A model generated the notes under the pieces. It was not told the origin of the DNA. It made no database searches and saw nothing but the letters and a program-made list of their open reading frames with translations. Positions 34,389 to 46,739 of a stretch of 64,000 nucleotides of DNA are shown here, piece after piece. The position numbers were made by a program, and so were the translations under genes. The stretch is from positions 16,049,001 through 16,113,000 of the forward strand of contig BSBN01001752.1 of assembly GCA_027924645.1 (NCBI GenBank). The letters run 5' to 3'. This stretch comes from Cunninghamia lanceolata (lineage: Eukaryota > Streptophyta > Pinopsida > Cupressales > Cupressaceae). The stretch's first letter is position 1, and every line of letters starts with the position of its first letter.

Positions 34389-34789
34389 TATTGTACTATT
34401 TTTGTATTTAATTCTAATAGAAAACACTTCCCCAATGATTTATAGACTCATTTGATACGTTGTGTAATTGTATTTTGCATGGAATTTATGTTTTTTTTTT
34501 TTACAGTTGCTAAGTTCTTGCTGAATCATTGAGTCTGAGTCAAAATTGGATCTGCTGAGTTTTGCTGAGTCACAATTTTCTAAACTATGGAATAAACAAA
34601 CAATGGATGAAAATAATAGTAAACACAAAGTAGTTTTCAAAGAGATTCCACTGGGGCTACCCCCTAAATGGGATACAAAGCATGTTATTGAAATACAGTA
34701 GGAGTTTCTCCTATTAGTGTTAATCCCTATCTATATGCTTACCATCACAAAACAGAACTTGAGTGATTAGGGTTTAGTTTCAAGTAACA
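34389..34789. other. Spacer between solo LTR and Ty3 remnant
   Basis: AT-rich sequence with no recognised domain or repeat. Confidence 0.4.
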
Positions 34790-36070
34790 ACTAATACTTG
34801 GTGCCAGCCATACCCATCGGAAAGGAAGACTGTTCATATCACCTCTGTGTTTGCTTCAAAAGATCAAAAGACATAACAATAAAACAAATTCTAAATACCA
34901 TTTTTTAATGAGATGTATGTTGCATTACATAGTGCAAGTACTCTATACAGTTGGACCTTCTATTAGGATACCATTAGATCCTTATTCAACCAAAGGATAA
35001 TCCAAAAATGTCAGTTTGCACTCATAAAGGCCACTATGAGTTCAAAGTTATGCCTTTCGGACTTACCAATTCTCAGATGACTTTTTCAAGCTGCTATGAA
35101 CAATATTAATTTTTGCCCGTATCTCAGGGTTTTGTATCGTATTTTTTATGATATCTTGATTTACATCATAAGCTATTGTTTGGCATCAACCATGCTACTT
35201 GGGAAGAAACACAGTTCACAACAACTCTATATTGGCTTTAGAAGATTAGAAATGATAACTAATTAAATAAATTCTCATTAGTGTTTATGACCAAATGTTG
35301 GATAAATTGCACAGTGAAAATTACTGTACAGAGTTGGACCATCAACCCAGATGCTATCAAATCCTTATTCAGATTCCAAAAAATGGCATTTCACGCTTGT
35401 GAAGGCTACTATAAATTCAAGGTCATGAAACTTATTTATGCTCTTGCAATTTTCCATGCTGTGAACAATACTTTTTGACCTTATGTGAGGAAATTTATGC
35501 TGTATTTTTGTATGGTATTTTGATTTACAACAAAACTGGGAAGGATAATCTTTGTTGCATTAACCAATATGCTGATCATATTGGAAGAAAATAAATATTA
35601 CATTAAGAAGTCTAATTGTCGATTTGGAAATAAAGGAGTAAAATATTTAGGTCATATCAATTCAGCAGAAGGTACTAAAGTTGATCTTGCTAATATTAAA
35701 ACCGCAGTCGAATGGCCAATTGAACATTTCAAAGATGACAGGATTCCTTGGTTTGGTTGGTTGTTATTAACACTTTATCAAGAAGCATGCTCATAATATA
35801 ATGCCACTAACAAAATTATTAAAGATGCAGTCAGACTAGATTATTCAAAATTGTTTGTTATTGAATGTGGTGCTTTGAGCTCAGGGATTGAAGTTGTGAC
35901 TAAGCTGGATGGCCGCCCAATAGCTTTTGAAACTTGAAAACTTAAAACAAAAGGGAATTTATGATCCACATATGATAAGGATATGCTTTTCATTACAATT
36001 TTTTTTGGCTGGGTGTAGATATTACTACGTAGTGAATTTCAAGTTAAGACAGATCACAGAAGTCAGAAGC
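34790..36070 (+). pseudogene. Ty3 RT/RNase H remnant with a duplicated RT segment
   Basis: RT palm motifs occur twice. The first is at about 34940-35100 ([26 protein letters not shown]); the second is at 35320-35480 (NPDAIKSLFRFQKMAFHACE, GYYKFKVM). Then YLGHINSAEGTKVD at 35645, VEWP at 35710, and RNase H pieces VIECGALSSGIEVVT, GRPIAFET and VKTDHRSQKHN up to 36070. Catalytic positions are degraded (the first RNase H Asp is Gly-like in CGALSSG). The sequence is cut at 36079 by a hAT-like terminus. Confidence 0.75.
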
Positions 36071-36284
36071 ATAATATCCTAAGTTACAGATCCTGGTACT
36101 GGTTCGTCAAAAAAAAAAAATCTGGGTGTGGGTTCGTCTATACAAAAACATATAAAAATCAATATATATATATATGTGGTAGATAAGTGCTACCTAGGGG
36201 GTAGCGCCCATTATATTATAAGCAAAATAAAACATACATAGACAGGCTCTATTGAGCATGCAATACATAGCATATTATGGCCAT

Positions 36285-36960
36285 TTAGTTGTGCCACAGA
36301 AAGCGGAGGCCATGCGCAAGTTCAAAGGCTCTTTCCACGCTAGGTGGAGAAAGCAAGTCCCCATAATGGCTGAGATGAGAAGAGAACGTTTCCATATTGT
36401 TTTTGCGAATGCCCTGCTGAAAGAGCTCTAATGCAATAGTGGTCACCTTGTTTTTGCTGACAGCAGTGGCTTCAAAGATTCCAGCAATCTTCCCATATTT
36501 GCCTTTCATTTAAGGCTGATATTGCTCTATATGCCTCCTCCCTCGTATCATCCCTCACGTAGTTGTAGGCCATTGTCTTCCTAGACTGTTTTCTGCCGAA
36601 AATGAGCACCACCGACATTAGAAAGTCCGCATACAGGGTTCCATTGTGGATGTGCTCCCTTGTGAGAAGACTTGAGCCAATGACTTGTTTAATGGCCTTG
36701 ATAGTGCCATCCTTCCTGGTTTTAAAGAGACGCTGCAGTTGGTCGTCCAGGGTCTCGGGCTCTTTGTCCACTTCTTCATTCGGCTCCTCATCCCTTTCCT
36801 CCTAGTTTTCATCCTCCTCTTCGTCTTCAGAAGTTTCCTCCTCTTCCAGTTGGCATCGACACAGTTAAAGTGCATTCTCTCCACCATCTTCACTATGTCT
36901 CATAGCTTGCCGCTATCACCGTAAATAGCTAGGAAGTCACGCACTTCGTTCCTTGAGCAA
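36285..36960 (-). pseudogene. Unidentified coding remnant with an acidic stretch
   Basis: Joined across a few breaks, about 210 residues read coherently on the minus strand: NEVRDFLAIYGDSGKL, DIVKMVERMHFNCVDANW, an acidic run of Glu/Asp at 36850-36780, DDQLQRLFKTRKDGTIKAIK, YADFLMSVVLIFGRKQSR, then after a shift at about 36500 KYGKIAGIFEATAVSKNK and ERAFELAHGLRFLWHN before a stop at 36285. I recognise no family. It lies downstream of an RNase H remnant on the same strand, so it could be an unusual C-terminal extension of a LINE protein or a captured host fragment. Confidence 0.5.
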
Positions 36961-37149
36961 TACGATGCTCAAAAAATAGAATCCAATAAGGATTGTGGCA
37001 TGCATCCATCTTCACGAGATTAATCTAGGAATGATGTGCATCGGATTTTGTTGATACAGAAAGATTGAAATGCTATGATCGCTCGTACCAGTTCAGAGAT
37101 GTGAGTCCGGATTAGACAGGAATGTCCTTCCAATCTATTACTTTGGAGG

Positions 37150-37640
37150 AAATGTCTATTTCACTCTGAACCTCACATGCCTTATTGGCAAGAAAATCGG
37201 CCGCACGATTGCCTTCCTGTAAGGTGTCTTAATGTGAAGTTCAAATCTTCCAATATTTCCCAAATGGCCTCCGCTAGTTGTTTCAATTTCCAGTTCGCCA
37301 CCTTCTTGCTCTTAATGGCATTGATGCAAAGCATCTAATCACCCTCTATGTCGATGTTGATTAATTTCTCTTTTTTCCACAATTGGAGCCCTTCTAGGAG
37401 AGCGGAGAATTCAGCTTGCCATTCGGAAGTCTCTTCGAAATGGCCCATAAGATTTGTCCATCCGAATTCTGAATGATAACTCCAGCCCCGGATCTTCCCG
37501 GTTTACCTTTAGCGGCACCATCGAAGTTTAGTTTTAATCTTCCAGACTGGGGGAGGCACCATTTAATATTTCTCTGCTTAGTCTTAGGGTCCCCCAAACT
37601 ATTGGTTTGATTTATTGGGATTTTCAAGTCTTCCAATTTC
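37150..37640 (-). pseudogene. LINE-type RNase H domain remnant
   Basis: The minus reading GRLKLNFDGAAKGKPGRSGA with GVIIQNSDGQILWAIS carries the first catalytic Asp (FDGA). After one shift, AEFSALLEGLQLWKKEKL gives the catalytic Glu region, and INIDIEGD the next Asp. It is followed by INAIKSKKVANWKLKQLAEA and a broken final motif near 37200. This is the RNase H found C-terminal to RT in plant L1-type LINEs. No RT precedes it. Confidence 0.75.
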
Positions 37641-37890
37641 TTCAGGGCCTGAGAATGGTTTCGGGGAATATATATATATATATATATATTTGCAGTAGTA
37701 ATTAAGTATATATATCATTACTGCTATTTATTTTACTAATATATAGCAGTAATGATATATATTAGTAATGAAATATATTGGAAACATGTAGATATTTAAA
37801 TAATAAATATAAATAAGAAATATAAAAATATATTAATATGAATATAAAATATATAAATATATTAATGTTAATATTAAAATTTTAAATTTA
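37641..37890. repeat. AT-rich block with (TA)n
   Basis: (TA)n at 37667-37690 is followed by TA-rich sequence with TAGCAGTAATGATATATATTAG-like inverted words. It resembles the cores of the neighbouring hAT-like elements. Confidence 0.5.
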
Positions 37891-38299
37891 ATATGAATAT
37901 GAACAGCCCTCGATTTCATTCGACTGCTCCACTCAAAATTAAACCTTGCGGATGCCATTCGATCCAGGACATCCAAGTTGCGAAGGTAAATCTCCGACGA
38001 CGGAAAAGCGAAGGTAAACCTCCAAAGACGGAAAAACGGACGCCAAAAAATACAAAAAAAAGGGTCAAAAACTGCCGCGGGTTGTGTTCACGCCAATGAA
38101 AGGAGGTTAGATTCGTCCTGGGTTTGCCTGGGTTCGTTCCCCAGGCATTTGCACGTGCCCTGGACGAATCCCCGGGCGGACCAAACCGGGATCAGTATTA
38201 GGTGCGAACCGAACCGGGACCCTGCGCTGGTAGGAGGAGAACCAGTAACATAGATTTTTCCTTTAGAGGATTGTGGACTTGTTGTTTGTTCTCCTTTGA

Positions 38300-39190
38300 G
38301 GTAGATTTCATCCAGTTATATCTAGTGAACTGGATACATTTGGATTGCTATGGCTTTGTTGCTTGATCTTGTTCAGAACCGCAGACTCGTTTTGTTGGGA
38401 TTGGGAGTCTGGCTTATCCCATTCTTCAATTGGCTTTGGCTTCGGTTGTGAACCGTGGGATAAGGTTGAGAAAGGTGCCCATTCTTGTGACATTCTGCAT
38501 TTGAATGGGTTATTTTTATGATCAATAGGTCTTTCCCATTCTATACCTCTAAGTTCCAGTAGAGTTCTGGGTGGAGAGTGGCTTCTCTATATCAATGTTG
38601 ACATAGATACGTGCCTAGTGTGAAACAATAGGCTGCATGGTTAACTTGGAATTATGTATAAACTCCTCAATCACGTTTCCTATTTTGCTTAGAAAAAACT
38701 GACTCAAATATTTTCTAGGGAGTAAAAGCAGTTTTACCTAAACTGGACTGGTGCTAGGGAGCTCATTTGTTGGACTAAAGTCAGGTTTCAATGGTTTCAT
38801 CAACAGACCAGATTTGCTATAATAAAATGGAGTGCCTTGGAAAATGTTTTTCCATCCTTTGAGGAGTTGATTGCCTTGAAATACAGTACAGTTTTGGCAT
38901 AATTAAAACATCAATATATCCCTTGGGTTTCCAATTCAAACGCATCTGGCTTATCAGGATTTTGGACCTGGGTATGCTCCTATAAGCCAGCAGTTCAAGG
39001 TTTTTTCTTTAATATTTCAATTTCTGTTCTATTTCATCCACTCAGAAATGGGCTCTTTGAGGATTTTCTATTATCAATAAACAACCATTAGCATTTCTTT
39101 GAAATATTGGTTGAGCACTGCTTTCTCAGTATGATGAAAGGTTTTTTTTAGTAATTTGTCTCCGGATGGTTGAGGACCATCTGGCATTAC
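38300..39190 (-). pseudogene. LINE ORF1 remnant, DUF4283-type
   Basis: The minus reading starts PDGPQPSGDKLLKKTFHH (39180), then KAVLNQYFKEMLMVVY, LKGWKNIFQGTPFYY (38870), VKLLLLPRKYLSQFFLSKIG (38730), ARIYVNIDIEKPLS (38610), IDHKNNPFKCRMSQEWAPFS (38500). It fits the plant LINE ORF1 layout: PVWVKLP.LP..YW, IGN..G, ARICV.IDI..PLP, Q.IDYE..PF.C, a degenerate zinc knuckle. ORF1 proteins bind the element RNA. A Pro/Ser-rich tail follows to 38308. Several stops; inactive. Confidence 0.7.
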
Positions 39191-39993
39191 ACCTGTTTAA
39201 AGATAAGGAATTAAGGGCATGGCGTCCTGGCCTAAACCAGAATTGGTGAAAAAATGTAGAACCCTAATTCTAGACAATATCTGAAGAGTTTGGGAGAAAA
39301 TTCAGGTTGCTGACGGAAATATTGGCCATAAAATTAGAGAGCTAGGTTCAGAATATAAGGAAGGGAAAATTTTAACCAAGGCAGAAGCTGCCTTAAAGAG
39401 TGAAGATCCAAAACAGCAAGGAAAATAACAGAAAAAACATCACCAAATGAAACCGAAGCTGTCTAATTATAAAATAGTTGGAATTGGGCTTGAATCCTCA
39501 CTTATATTTCAATTTCTGTTCTATTTCATCCACTCAGAAATGGGCTCTTTGAGGATTTTCTATTATCAATAAACAACCATTAGCATTTCTTTGAAATATT
39601 GGTTGAGCACTGCTTTCTCAGTATGATGAAAGGTTTTTTTTAGTAATTTGTCTCCGGATGGTTGAGGACCATCTGGCATTACACCTGTTTAAAGATAAGG
39701 AATTAAGGGCATGGCGTCCTGGCCTAAACCAGAATTGGTGAAAAAATGTAGAACCCTAATTCTAGACAATATCTGAAGAGTTTGGGAGAAAATTCAGGTT
39801 GCTGATGGAAATATTGGCCATAAAATTAGAGAGCTAGGTTCAGAATATAAGGAAGGGAAAATTTTAACCAAGGCAGAAGCTGCCTTAAAGAGTGAAGATC
39901 CAAAACAGCAAGGAAAATAACAGAAAAAACATCACCAAATGAAACCGAAGCTGTCTAATTATAAAATAGTTGGAATTGGGCTTGAATCCTCAC
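39010..39993. repeat. 492-bp nearly perfect tandem duplication
   Basis: Copies at 39010-39501 and 39502-39993, offset 492. They share TATTTCAATTTCTGTTCTAT at the left and GGCTTGAATCCTCAC at the right. The only difference seen by eye is GCTGACGG against GCTGATGG, so the event is recent. The unit covers the LINE ORF1 N-terminus and upstream leader on the minus strand. Confidence 0.95.
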
Positions 39994-42900
39994 GTATGCA
40001 AGACTATTAGGAGGGACAGACTGCTTGAGAAATCCTGGACCCATATCTTGCATACCGGACATTACTGACTCCTTTGTATATTCACTTTTAATAGTAGTTA
40101 AAATTTCCGATCTTTTAAATTCTTTATACGTATTAGAGGTGTATTGGCCTACACATTGAATATCTTTGTTGAATATAGAAGGCTACATTGATCAATGCTA
40201 GTCTGTGGGGGCTTATCCTTGTAGGCTTATCAAATGCAAATCTTGACCATATTACATAAATCAAGCAATAAATTTACAAATTCGAGACCAATGACTACTG
40301 TAGTCTATAAGGTAATATTGCAGTGCTCTCCATTGAATAATGAGTTTCACAATGTCTGCTTTTAAATTGGACCTTGTCTTTTTACCGTATATACCTCTTA
40401 CCTATCTACTTGAGTAGGTTGATTTGCCTTATGATTGTAGGCAATTGTATAGCAACTGAAGTAGGTCAATCAAATTGTGATATTGTAGTCTTATTTAACA
40501 GCTCATGCTTTTGGATTTTGCTGCACAATTATTAATCAGAGTGACACTTCTAAATTAGATAACAATCTGATTCAAAATATTACATGTAATGTAGACCTGG
40601 CCTGGAAAACACTCATGGTCCTTTGCTAAGTAGTTTCATTCACTTTGTTTGCTTTATCTCACACAAAAATACATAAATATGTTTTGGGTCTCAAAGTAGT
40701 CTTAGTGGTGGTGGTTTATGTGTAGATCATGCTCAACAAATTTGGGCAAATCTCTATTCTATATTTTAGTGAGAATTCTGCTATTTATACATGACTGAGG
40801 GCTATTCAGATTGTTCTGTAAAAGTTTAAGATTTTTTCTCAACCCCTATTAACAATTTGATGAGTCATGATATACGTTGCTTGTATCTTACTCTTTGCTT
40901 GGACAAGCAAAAGCTTTAGTTTTTTCCGTCGTCACTCTTTGAATATAGGGTGGATTATACTTTCACTTTACACTTTATAGTCCTTATGGTATCTGCTTGG
41001 GATGATGCTTATGCAGTTGGGTGGATGCATTTGATGATAGCGTGGAGCATCAGGAAGCATAATGGATATGGCATCTTGCTATATTCTGTCCTTTGGAAAC
41101 TTGTCTTCTTTGGCATTGGAAATTTTATGAATCACCTGATGTGACATTTCATTTGAATATCAGTATACACTTTGAATTAAAAATAAACTCCTTCGGACCA
41201 GAGAATGCTGTTATAACAACAAAGTAAATGACAATGATCTTTCATTTTGTTTGCAGGAAATTTTTTTAACTGATTCATTGCTTGCAACTGGAAAATGGGT
41301 CATAACATTTTTATTAGTTGAGTTGAGCATTGTAACTCAACCAAATTGTTCACCCATGTTAGTAGATGACAGCAAGTTTTAGATGGTTTCAATATCTTTT
41401 ATTTTACTTTATAATGAACCTGGGCATTTCCTCCCATCACTGTTTTCTATGTTTTCTCGCTTGTTTGCACTTTATCTGTCACATCGTCTCCTGGCATGCA
41501 TCATGATACCAATGGGAGTCGTAATATCACCTTAAGAGTTGATTTGTATGGAAGACAAATCTTATACTAATTTACGTTGCAAAGACAATTTAGGTGAATT
41601 TCTTTTCTGTGACCAACAATGTGAGCTGAATCCGTCTCTGTAAAATCTGGTGTAATTCGTGTTTAAATCTGAAAGTCATTTATGAATAATAGGATGAACA
41701 TGATTTTGGTGTTTAGGTTTGGGTCTTGTGAAAGGAACACATCAAAGCTAACATTTAATTAAGTGAACCTTTTATGCTGTTGGTAACTCCATCTATTGCT
41801 CTCATCTGCAAACTATGAATTTGATGGTTTCGTGTCACGGTTCTTGATCCACGATTCATGTGTTTAGGATTATTTCATTGCAGAATTTAGTGGCAAGATG
41901 TAATTAAATCTTAAACAATTATTTTGCACATGACTAGCCTGCATGTGAAGAGTAGATGCTAGGATGATGATTTTGCTGCGCTCCGGTGTTATAATTGAAC
42001 AAAGAATAGCTCTCAGAAAAATATATAACAAAGCTGTTTCATTCCTAGAAGTTGCATTAGAGATGGATAATATATATGATTTACGTTAGTCATTAATATT
42101 AAAACTTAAAATTAGAACACATTAAATTTTGAATTCCTGTATGGTTCTTTAAATGGATTATACTAAAGTGGAACATGTAATACACCGTGCTTTCGGGACT
42201 GAATGCTAGCAGAATTTGGCAAAATACTCTGGACAAATGAGTTTTACCTTCTGGTTATATAGTAAACACTGTAGATACCCAATTATTCGTAGTTATCATT
42301 TTCTTATCTTTCTTCTAGGTGAGAGGACCCAATAGATAACCATGTTCCAATAGTTGCTATGGCATTGTGCACTTAGACCCCCCGTTAAGTATATTAAAAG
42401 AATTAGTAGTTGAGAAATAATATACTAGTAAAAATTTAATAAGAAACCAATACATGTGAACATATACATGTGTAACTACTCTACACTTCACAAATCACAT
42501 CAAAGAATCAATCAATCATATGGTGACACATAAGGCGATTGGTAATACGTGCACATGTTTTGGCTATTTTTTTTGGGATGTTTTTGAACAACTCGGCAAA
42601 GATGTCGTTGATTAGGCCATATCGTACCCATAACCCCTAACAATAGCTTTAAGCTCTTAACTTAGATATGGAGATATGCTGAAAATTTTATGAAATTTTG
42701 ATGAATCATTTAGAAGCTTGACATGTGCGAAGTTAGAGTGAGGGTGTGCGGGTATTAGGTACTCTTGCCTATGTAAAAAGAATTACCTATACAAGGTTTC
42801 CAAGGTCAATAGTACCGCAAAATCATATAAACCTAGGTTTGATATTGTACTGTGGTTGTGTGGACCCATTCTTGGGCTGTTCATGTCCCCTCTTTTGGCT

Positions 42901-43040
42901 TTTCCCTTGACAAATATTAGGTTGAAACCAAATATGTCACTCTTTAGTTTTCTAATTTCTTGATGTGGCTTGCCGCAAAAGGGTTAAAAAGTGTCTTCAA
43001 TTGTTATGTTGCAATGGGACGTACTAGCACTGGCCTCTTA
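39994..43040. other. Long unassigned region
   Basis: No transposon protein motif, LTR pair or splice-bounded exon was recognised. Composition is ordinary AT-rich; the 64-codon frame at 40950-41144 has no motif. It may be host intergenic or intronic DNA. Bases 42560-43040 may include the 3' region of the following minus-strand LINE. Confidence 0.4.
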
Positions 43041-43052
43041 AGATGATATGGA

Positions 43053-44160
43053 TTATCTTTTAACATCCAAGAGGCTAAAAATAGCATATGGGACCACTAG
43101 CCTTGTTTTTGTCTTCTGCATTTCAATACTATTCTTGTTCAAGGTGATGATGAGCTCCCCCAGCTTCTCAATGGTCTCCTCGTCGAATACACTGTACCAA
43201 GAGATAGTTGTCAAACTATTGGCATATTTGTCCTTGATGTCCTCGAAAACATCACACTCCATAATGAAATGTTTTTCTGATTTCACTTGCCCGATAGTGC
43301 AAAAAATACACAGACATAATTCCCATGCTTCTTTAGGTCTTTTCCACCACTTCATTTCACATCGAAATTGATGAGAGTTAGTTCTTAATTGAGCAATAAG
43401 AATCATTGCTTTCCATGAAATACTAGCCCCTATGTATGTTTTTTGTTGATGACCACATGTGGGATGAATTCGTCAAGATAATATTTCTTCTTTCTCCCTA
43501 GCACTTTCCCCCATAAGCGCTTGCCAAACTTATCCATAACAAAAACTTTTACTTCTTTGCTATTTGTGAGGCAAACATTTAAGTAGATATCACATTTGTT
43601 CATCCATTTGCTGTTTTGTTTCATCCATGTCTTCTTTCTTTCACTTATGATGTCATTGGAAAACAACTCTAGGCCATCTACCTACTTCGATTTGATCAAT
43701 TTTTTTTAAATACCTTATGAAACACACCATAGCAATTGCTTCAATAGGAGCTGCCCCTATTTCACTTAAACAATATCTGAAAAGGAACAGAACCTTTTAT
43801 TTTGAACTTGCTTATGATCAAGCGCTTTTGGATTTTCTCAATTTGTTTCCATTTTGAAACTGAGGTGCTGCTAGCCCACAATTCACACCTATTAAGCACC
43901 GCCGGAATCACCAAGAGCCCAAAAAGAACCTGAGTTGTTTTCCAATCCCATAACTCTGCCTCTCTACATCTATTTTGAAGAATATATAATTCTTTCCATC
44001 CTCCCAAAGTTCTCTTCTTTCTGCAGCCCTCCCAACTAATCTTGTTGTTGAAGTCAATCCCAAAGTATTTGTACTCAGTTACTTCTTCAAGAGTATTGCC
44101 TTCAAAGGAGAATTTATGCTGACTCTGCTTCCTTCTGTAGTAGAAAATCAATACAAAGTT
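43053..44160 (-). pseudogene. LINE reverse transcriptase C-terminal region, 5'-truncated
   Basis: The reading begins at 44151 (FSFEGNTLEEVTEYKYFGID, ISWEGCRKKRTLGGWKELY, LQNRCREAELWDWKTTQVLF, VSKWKQIEKIQKRLI, FKIKGSVPFQILF), shifts at 43760 to a segment at 43666-43430, and ends with IAQLRTNSHQFRCEMKWWKR and CIFCTIGQVKSEKHFIMECD before a stop at 43053. These fit the RT thumb (Y.YLGI.F), GCE.W and the Cys/His finger (LR..SH, C..C......E.HF...C). It differs from the zf-RVT/RNase H LINEs elsewhere here, so it is a second LINE lineage. Frame breaks; RT core missing. Confidence 0.82.
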
Positions 44161-46260
44161 TTGTGAAATATGACACCTTTCTTACAAAATTCGGGGTACG
44201 AATAAGTGTTCCAAAACACTATACTGCCATTTTAAAGAGATCAAATCTCAGGAACAATAAACAATGTGAAAATCACACACAAATCCTAGCAAAACAATGT
44301 GAAAATATCATACCTAAAAAGTCTAACAAAGAAAAGTGAACAATATCATACATAAAAATGAGAAGTATCAACCCAGCGGAGCCAAAATGTCAGATGTTAA
44401 TGGCAATGACTTCAGAAGGTACGAGCACCTTTTCCCTATAAAAGGGAATAAAAGCTGAAGTCCAATAGCCTGCTACTATTCTTGGCAAGCAAGAAATACC
44501 AATAAATAGACCATGATGTTCGCAAAGTACAAGAGGGCCCAATTCAAATGATGGTAAAGATATATTAACAATAAAATATTATTATTAAATGTGAGAAATA
44601 CCCATTCTAGCATGGAGCTGGTTTAATTATAATAAAAACAATATTATTATTGTATATAAGAATTGTCATCTAACAAATAGTGACTAATTTTAATTGGATG
44701 AATAGTCATTTTAAAACTTGAAGGACATATTTGGACAAATGGATGCTGATTAAATCTATGGCTTCTTAGCAAGTGTGTTGCATATAGGGAATATCTATCA
44801 GCTTGATAAATATCAAAATGATTATAATTAAATTGTTAAATGAAGAAGTTCCCTGAAATAAACGCCTCCATCTTAATGGCCTTCTAGCATTAATGTTTCA
44901 TAAAGCGAATGTCTCTCAGCATGATAAATATCAAAATAATTATGCTCTTAAATAAAAAAGTTCCCTTGTATGTCGTATTTGCACATTATCTACATTGAAT
45001 TTAAAATAAATGCTTTTATCTAGGAGAACTATAGGGGCCTTCATGAGAGAATAAATATTACAGTTTTAATAACTAATTAATAAATAAAAATAAATAGACA
45101 AAAAAGTTAAAAGACAGCCAGACCAATAAAAAATACTGGTTCCAAGCAATTAATTGAAGTCAAAACCTTTGCCCCTGTGGTGATTAGCCTACTCAAAGAT
45201 GCCCTATAAACCAACATCACTAGTAGGATCCACTTCCTAGACTTGTAAGTTAACTATTGTAACCTTACCACTTCTCTTTGGTAGAACAACCCCCATAGGT
45301 AGATTGAAGAGCTAGAAATTTTACACCATGTAAAATTTCAAGCTATTTTTTAGTTCACAATAGATGACCATCTATCTAAGAAGGCAAAATGAAGACACTT
45401 GAGACTTCCAAGCAACCGTGAGAATGGTAACAATAAGATTATTCAACACTATACTCAAATCTAGCCAGAATGATTAAGGTCCTTGAATTCATATACATGG
45501 TCAATACTTTCTTACAAACTCACATCTTCCAAAGAGTTTATGGATTTTAACCTTGTCGTCTTAATAGATACCTCCTCCAACTTTTCACCTATTGATGCCA
45601 AAGCAACAAATTGGGAAGGAACAAACTAGGAGCCAAAGTTAGAGCTCTATCAAGGGAACAACCTCTGCGGACTTCCCTATAAATTCTTCCCTAAAAGGAG
45701 CCATTGATTTCACACGGCCATCTTCCAAAGCTAGATGGACCCAACACCCCTTCATAAGGCAAAGAGTTGTCGATTCTAAATAGTGAAATATAGCACAAAG
45801 ATGCTTATTAGAAACCCTTCCACTTAAAGAGGGATCCTTGGGCTTTTAAGAGCGACATTGTCAAGCCATATCACCTAGAAAAGAACCCAACAAGAGCAAG
45901 CAACAAACATCCACCAAGAAGTTTAAAGCTAAGCCCTGCAAAATCACAAAAAACACAGAAAACCCAAAGAAAGGCTATGCCAAACCCAAACACCCCTTTC
46001 CATAAATTGAAACGCCTCCACATAGATTATGATCCACTATGTGCTAAAAGGATCACATCATGTGATTATAAAATAGCAAATCTTCTATAAAGCTTGCTAC
46101 CACCTTCAAGCACCAATTGGAAAAAAAGGAGAAATGCCAAATGACTTGGGTAAGGTAGTGACACAAACAATTGTGAACATGTGGTAGAATAGAAAAGGCT
46201 ACCCACAACAATCATAGGGGCTTAAAATTAGCATTTTGTTCGAACTTGACCAAGAATTAA
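44161..46260. other. Unassigned AT-rich region
   Basis: Nothing clear was recognised. GATAAATATCAAAATGATTATAATTAAAT near 44800 recurs in variant form near 44920, a weak direct repeat of about 120 bases. The minus strand of 45600-45750 reads LALEDGRVKSMAPFREEFIG, a short open stretch without known family. Confidence 0.4.
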
Positions 46261-46269
46261 TGTGCTAAT

Positions 46270-46736
46270 TGAAAGGGGTTGAGAAGGGATCTTATATATA
46301 CTTGCATTGACAAGAAAGTTTGCCACCATGTTGAATTCACACTAGCAATGAGAACAAAAAAATTCATCAAACAATTTGCTAAAAGCCAATGCCTCTTCCA
46401 AGAATTAATGATTCTTCCAATGTGTGTGAGAGCCCTTGTGAAGATCCTAAATCACATTCATGGAGTCACCTTACACAACTAATCTTCTACATCCAAGAGA
46501 AGAAGCATCAATTCTATATACAACAATTCCCATTCGGCCTTGTTATTGATCCCAATACCAAGAAACAAAGAGCCACCATTAACAAAGTCACCCTTAGAAT
46601 TTCCAATCACCACTCCAACTCCAACTAAATTAGGGTTACCTCGGGACTCCATCAAAATGAAAGGTTTCAACCAAATCAAATTTTCTAGCACTAACTGTTT
46701 ATTGCTTCCCCATTTAATGAAACATTGAAACAACAT
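46270..46736 (-). pseudogene. LINE-type RNase H domain remnant
   Basis: The minus reading SRGNPNLVGVGVVIGNSKGD with NNKAEWELLYIELMLLL matches the RNase H start (DGASRGNPG..G.G.VI...G, TNN.AEL.AL..GL); the first Asp is lost (MESRGN). After a shift, GDSMNVIxDLHKGSHTHWKN and CEFNMVANFLVN give the rest (EGDS..VI; REGN..AD.LAN). Decayed and isolated; no RT is next to it. Confidence 0.7.
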
Positions 46737-46739
46737 ATA

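Larger units (their letters stand above)
36079..38253. mobile_element. Two hAT-like ends enclosing LINE and unknown coding remnants
   Basis: The left end reads CTAAGTTACAGATCCTGG, with GGTTCG words, at 36079. The right end, inverted, reads CTATGTTACTGGTTCTCC with CCGGTTCG words, up to 38253. AT-rich blocks sit near both ends (36140-36240 and 37660-37890), as in the element at 26768-27821. The would-be target copies ATAATATC and ATTTTTCC do not match, so these may be the ends of two different insertions, or an element carrying captured sequence. The interior holds an RNase H remnant and an acidic ORF, both on the minus strand. Confidence 0.5.

Noticed and set aside
36602..36924. Plus-strand hydrophobic open frames
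   Set aside because: Antisense shadows of the acidic minus-strand remnant; Glu/Asp codons read as Phe/Leu/Ser on the other strand.
36079..38253. A single intact hAT-like element
   Set aside because: The 8-bp flanks do not match, so pairing the two ends is unproven.
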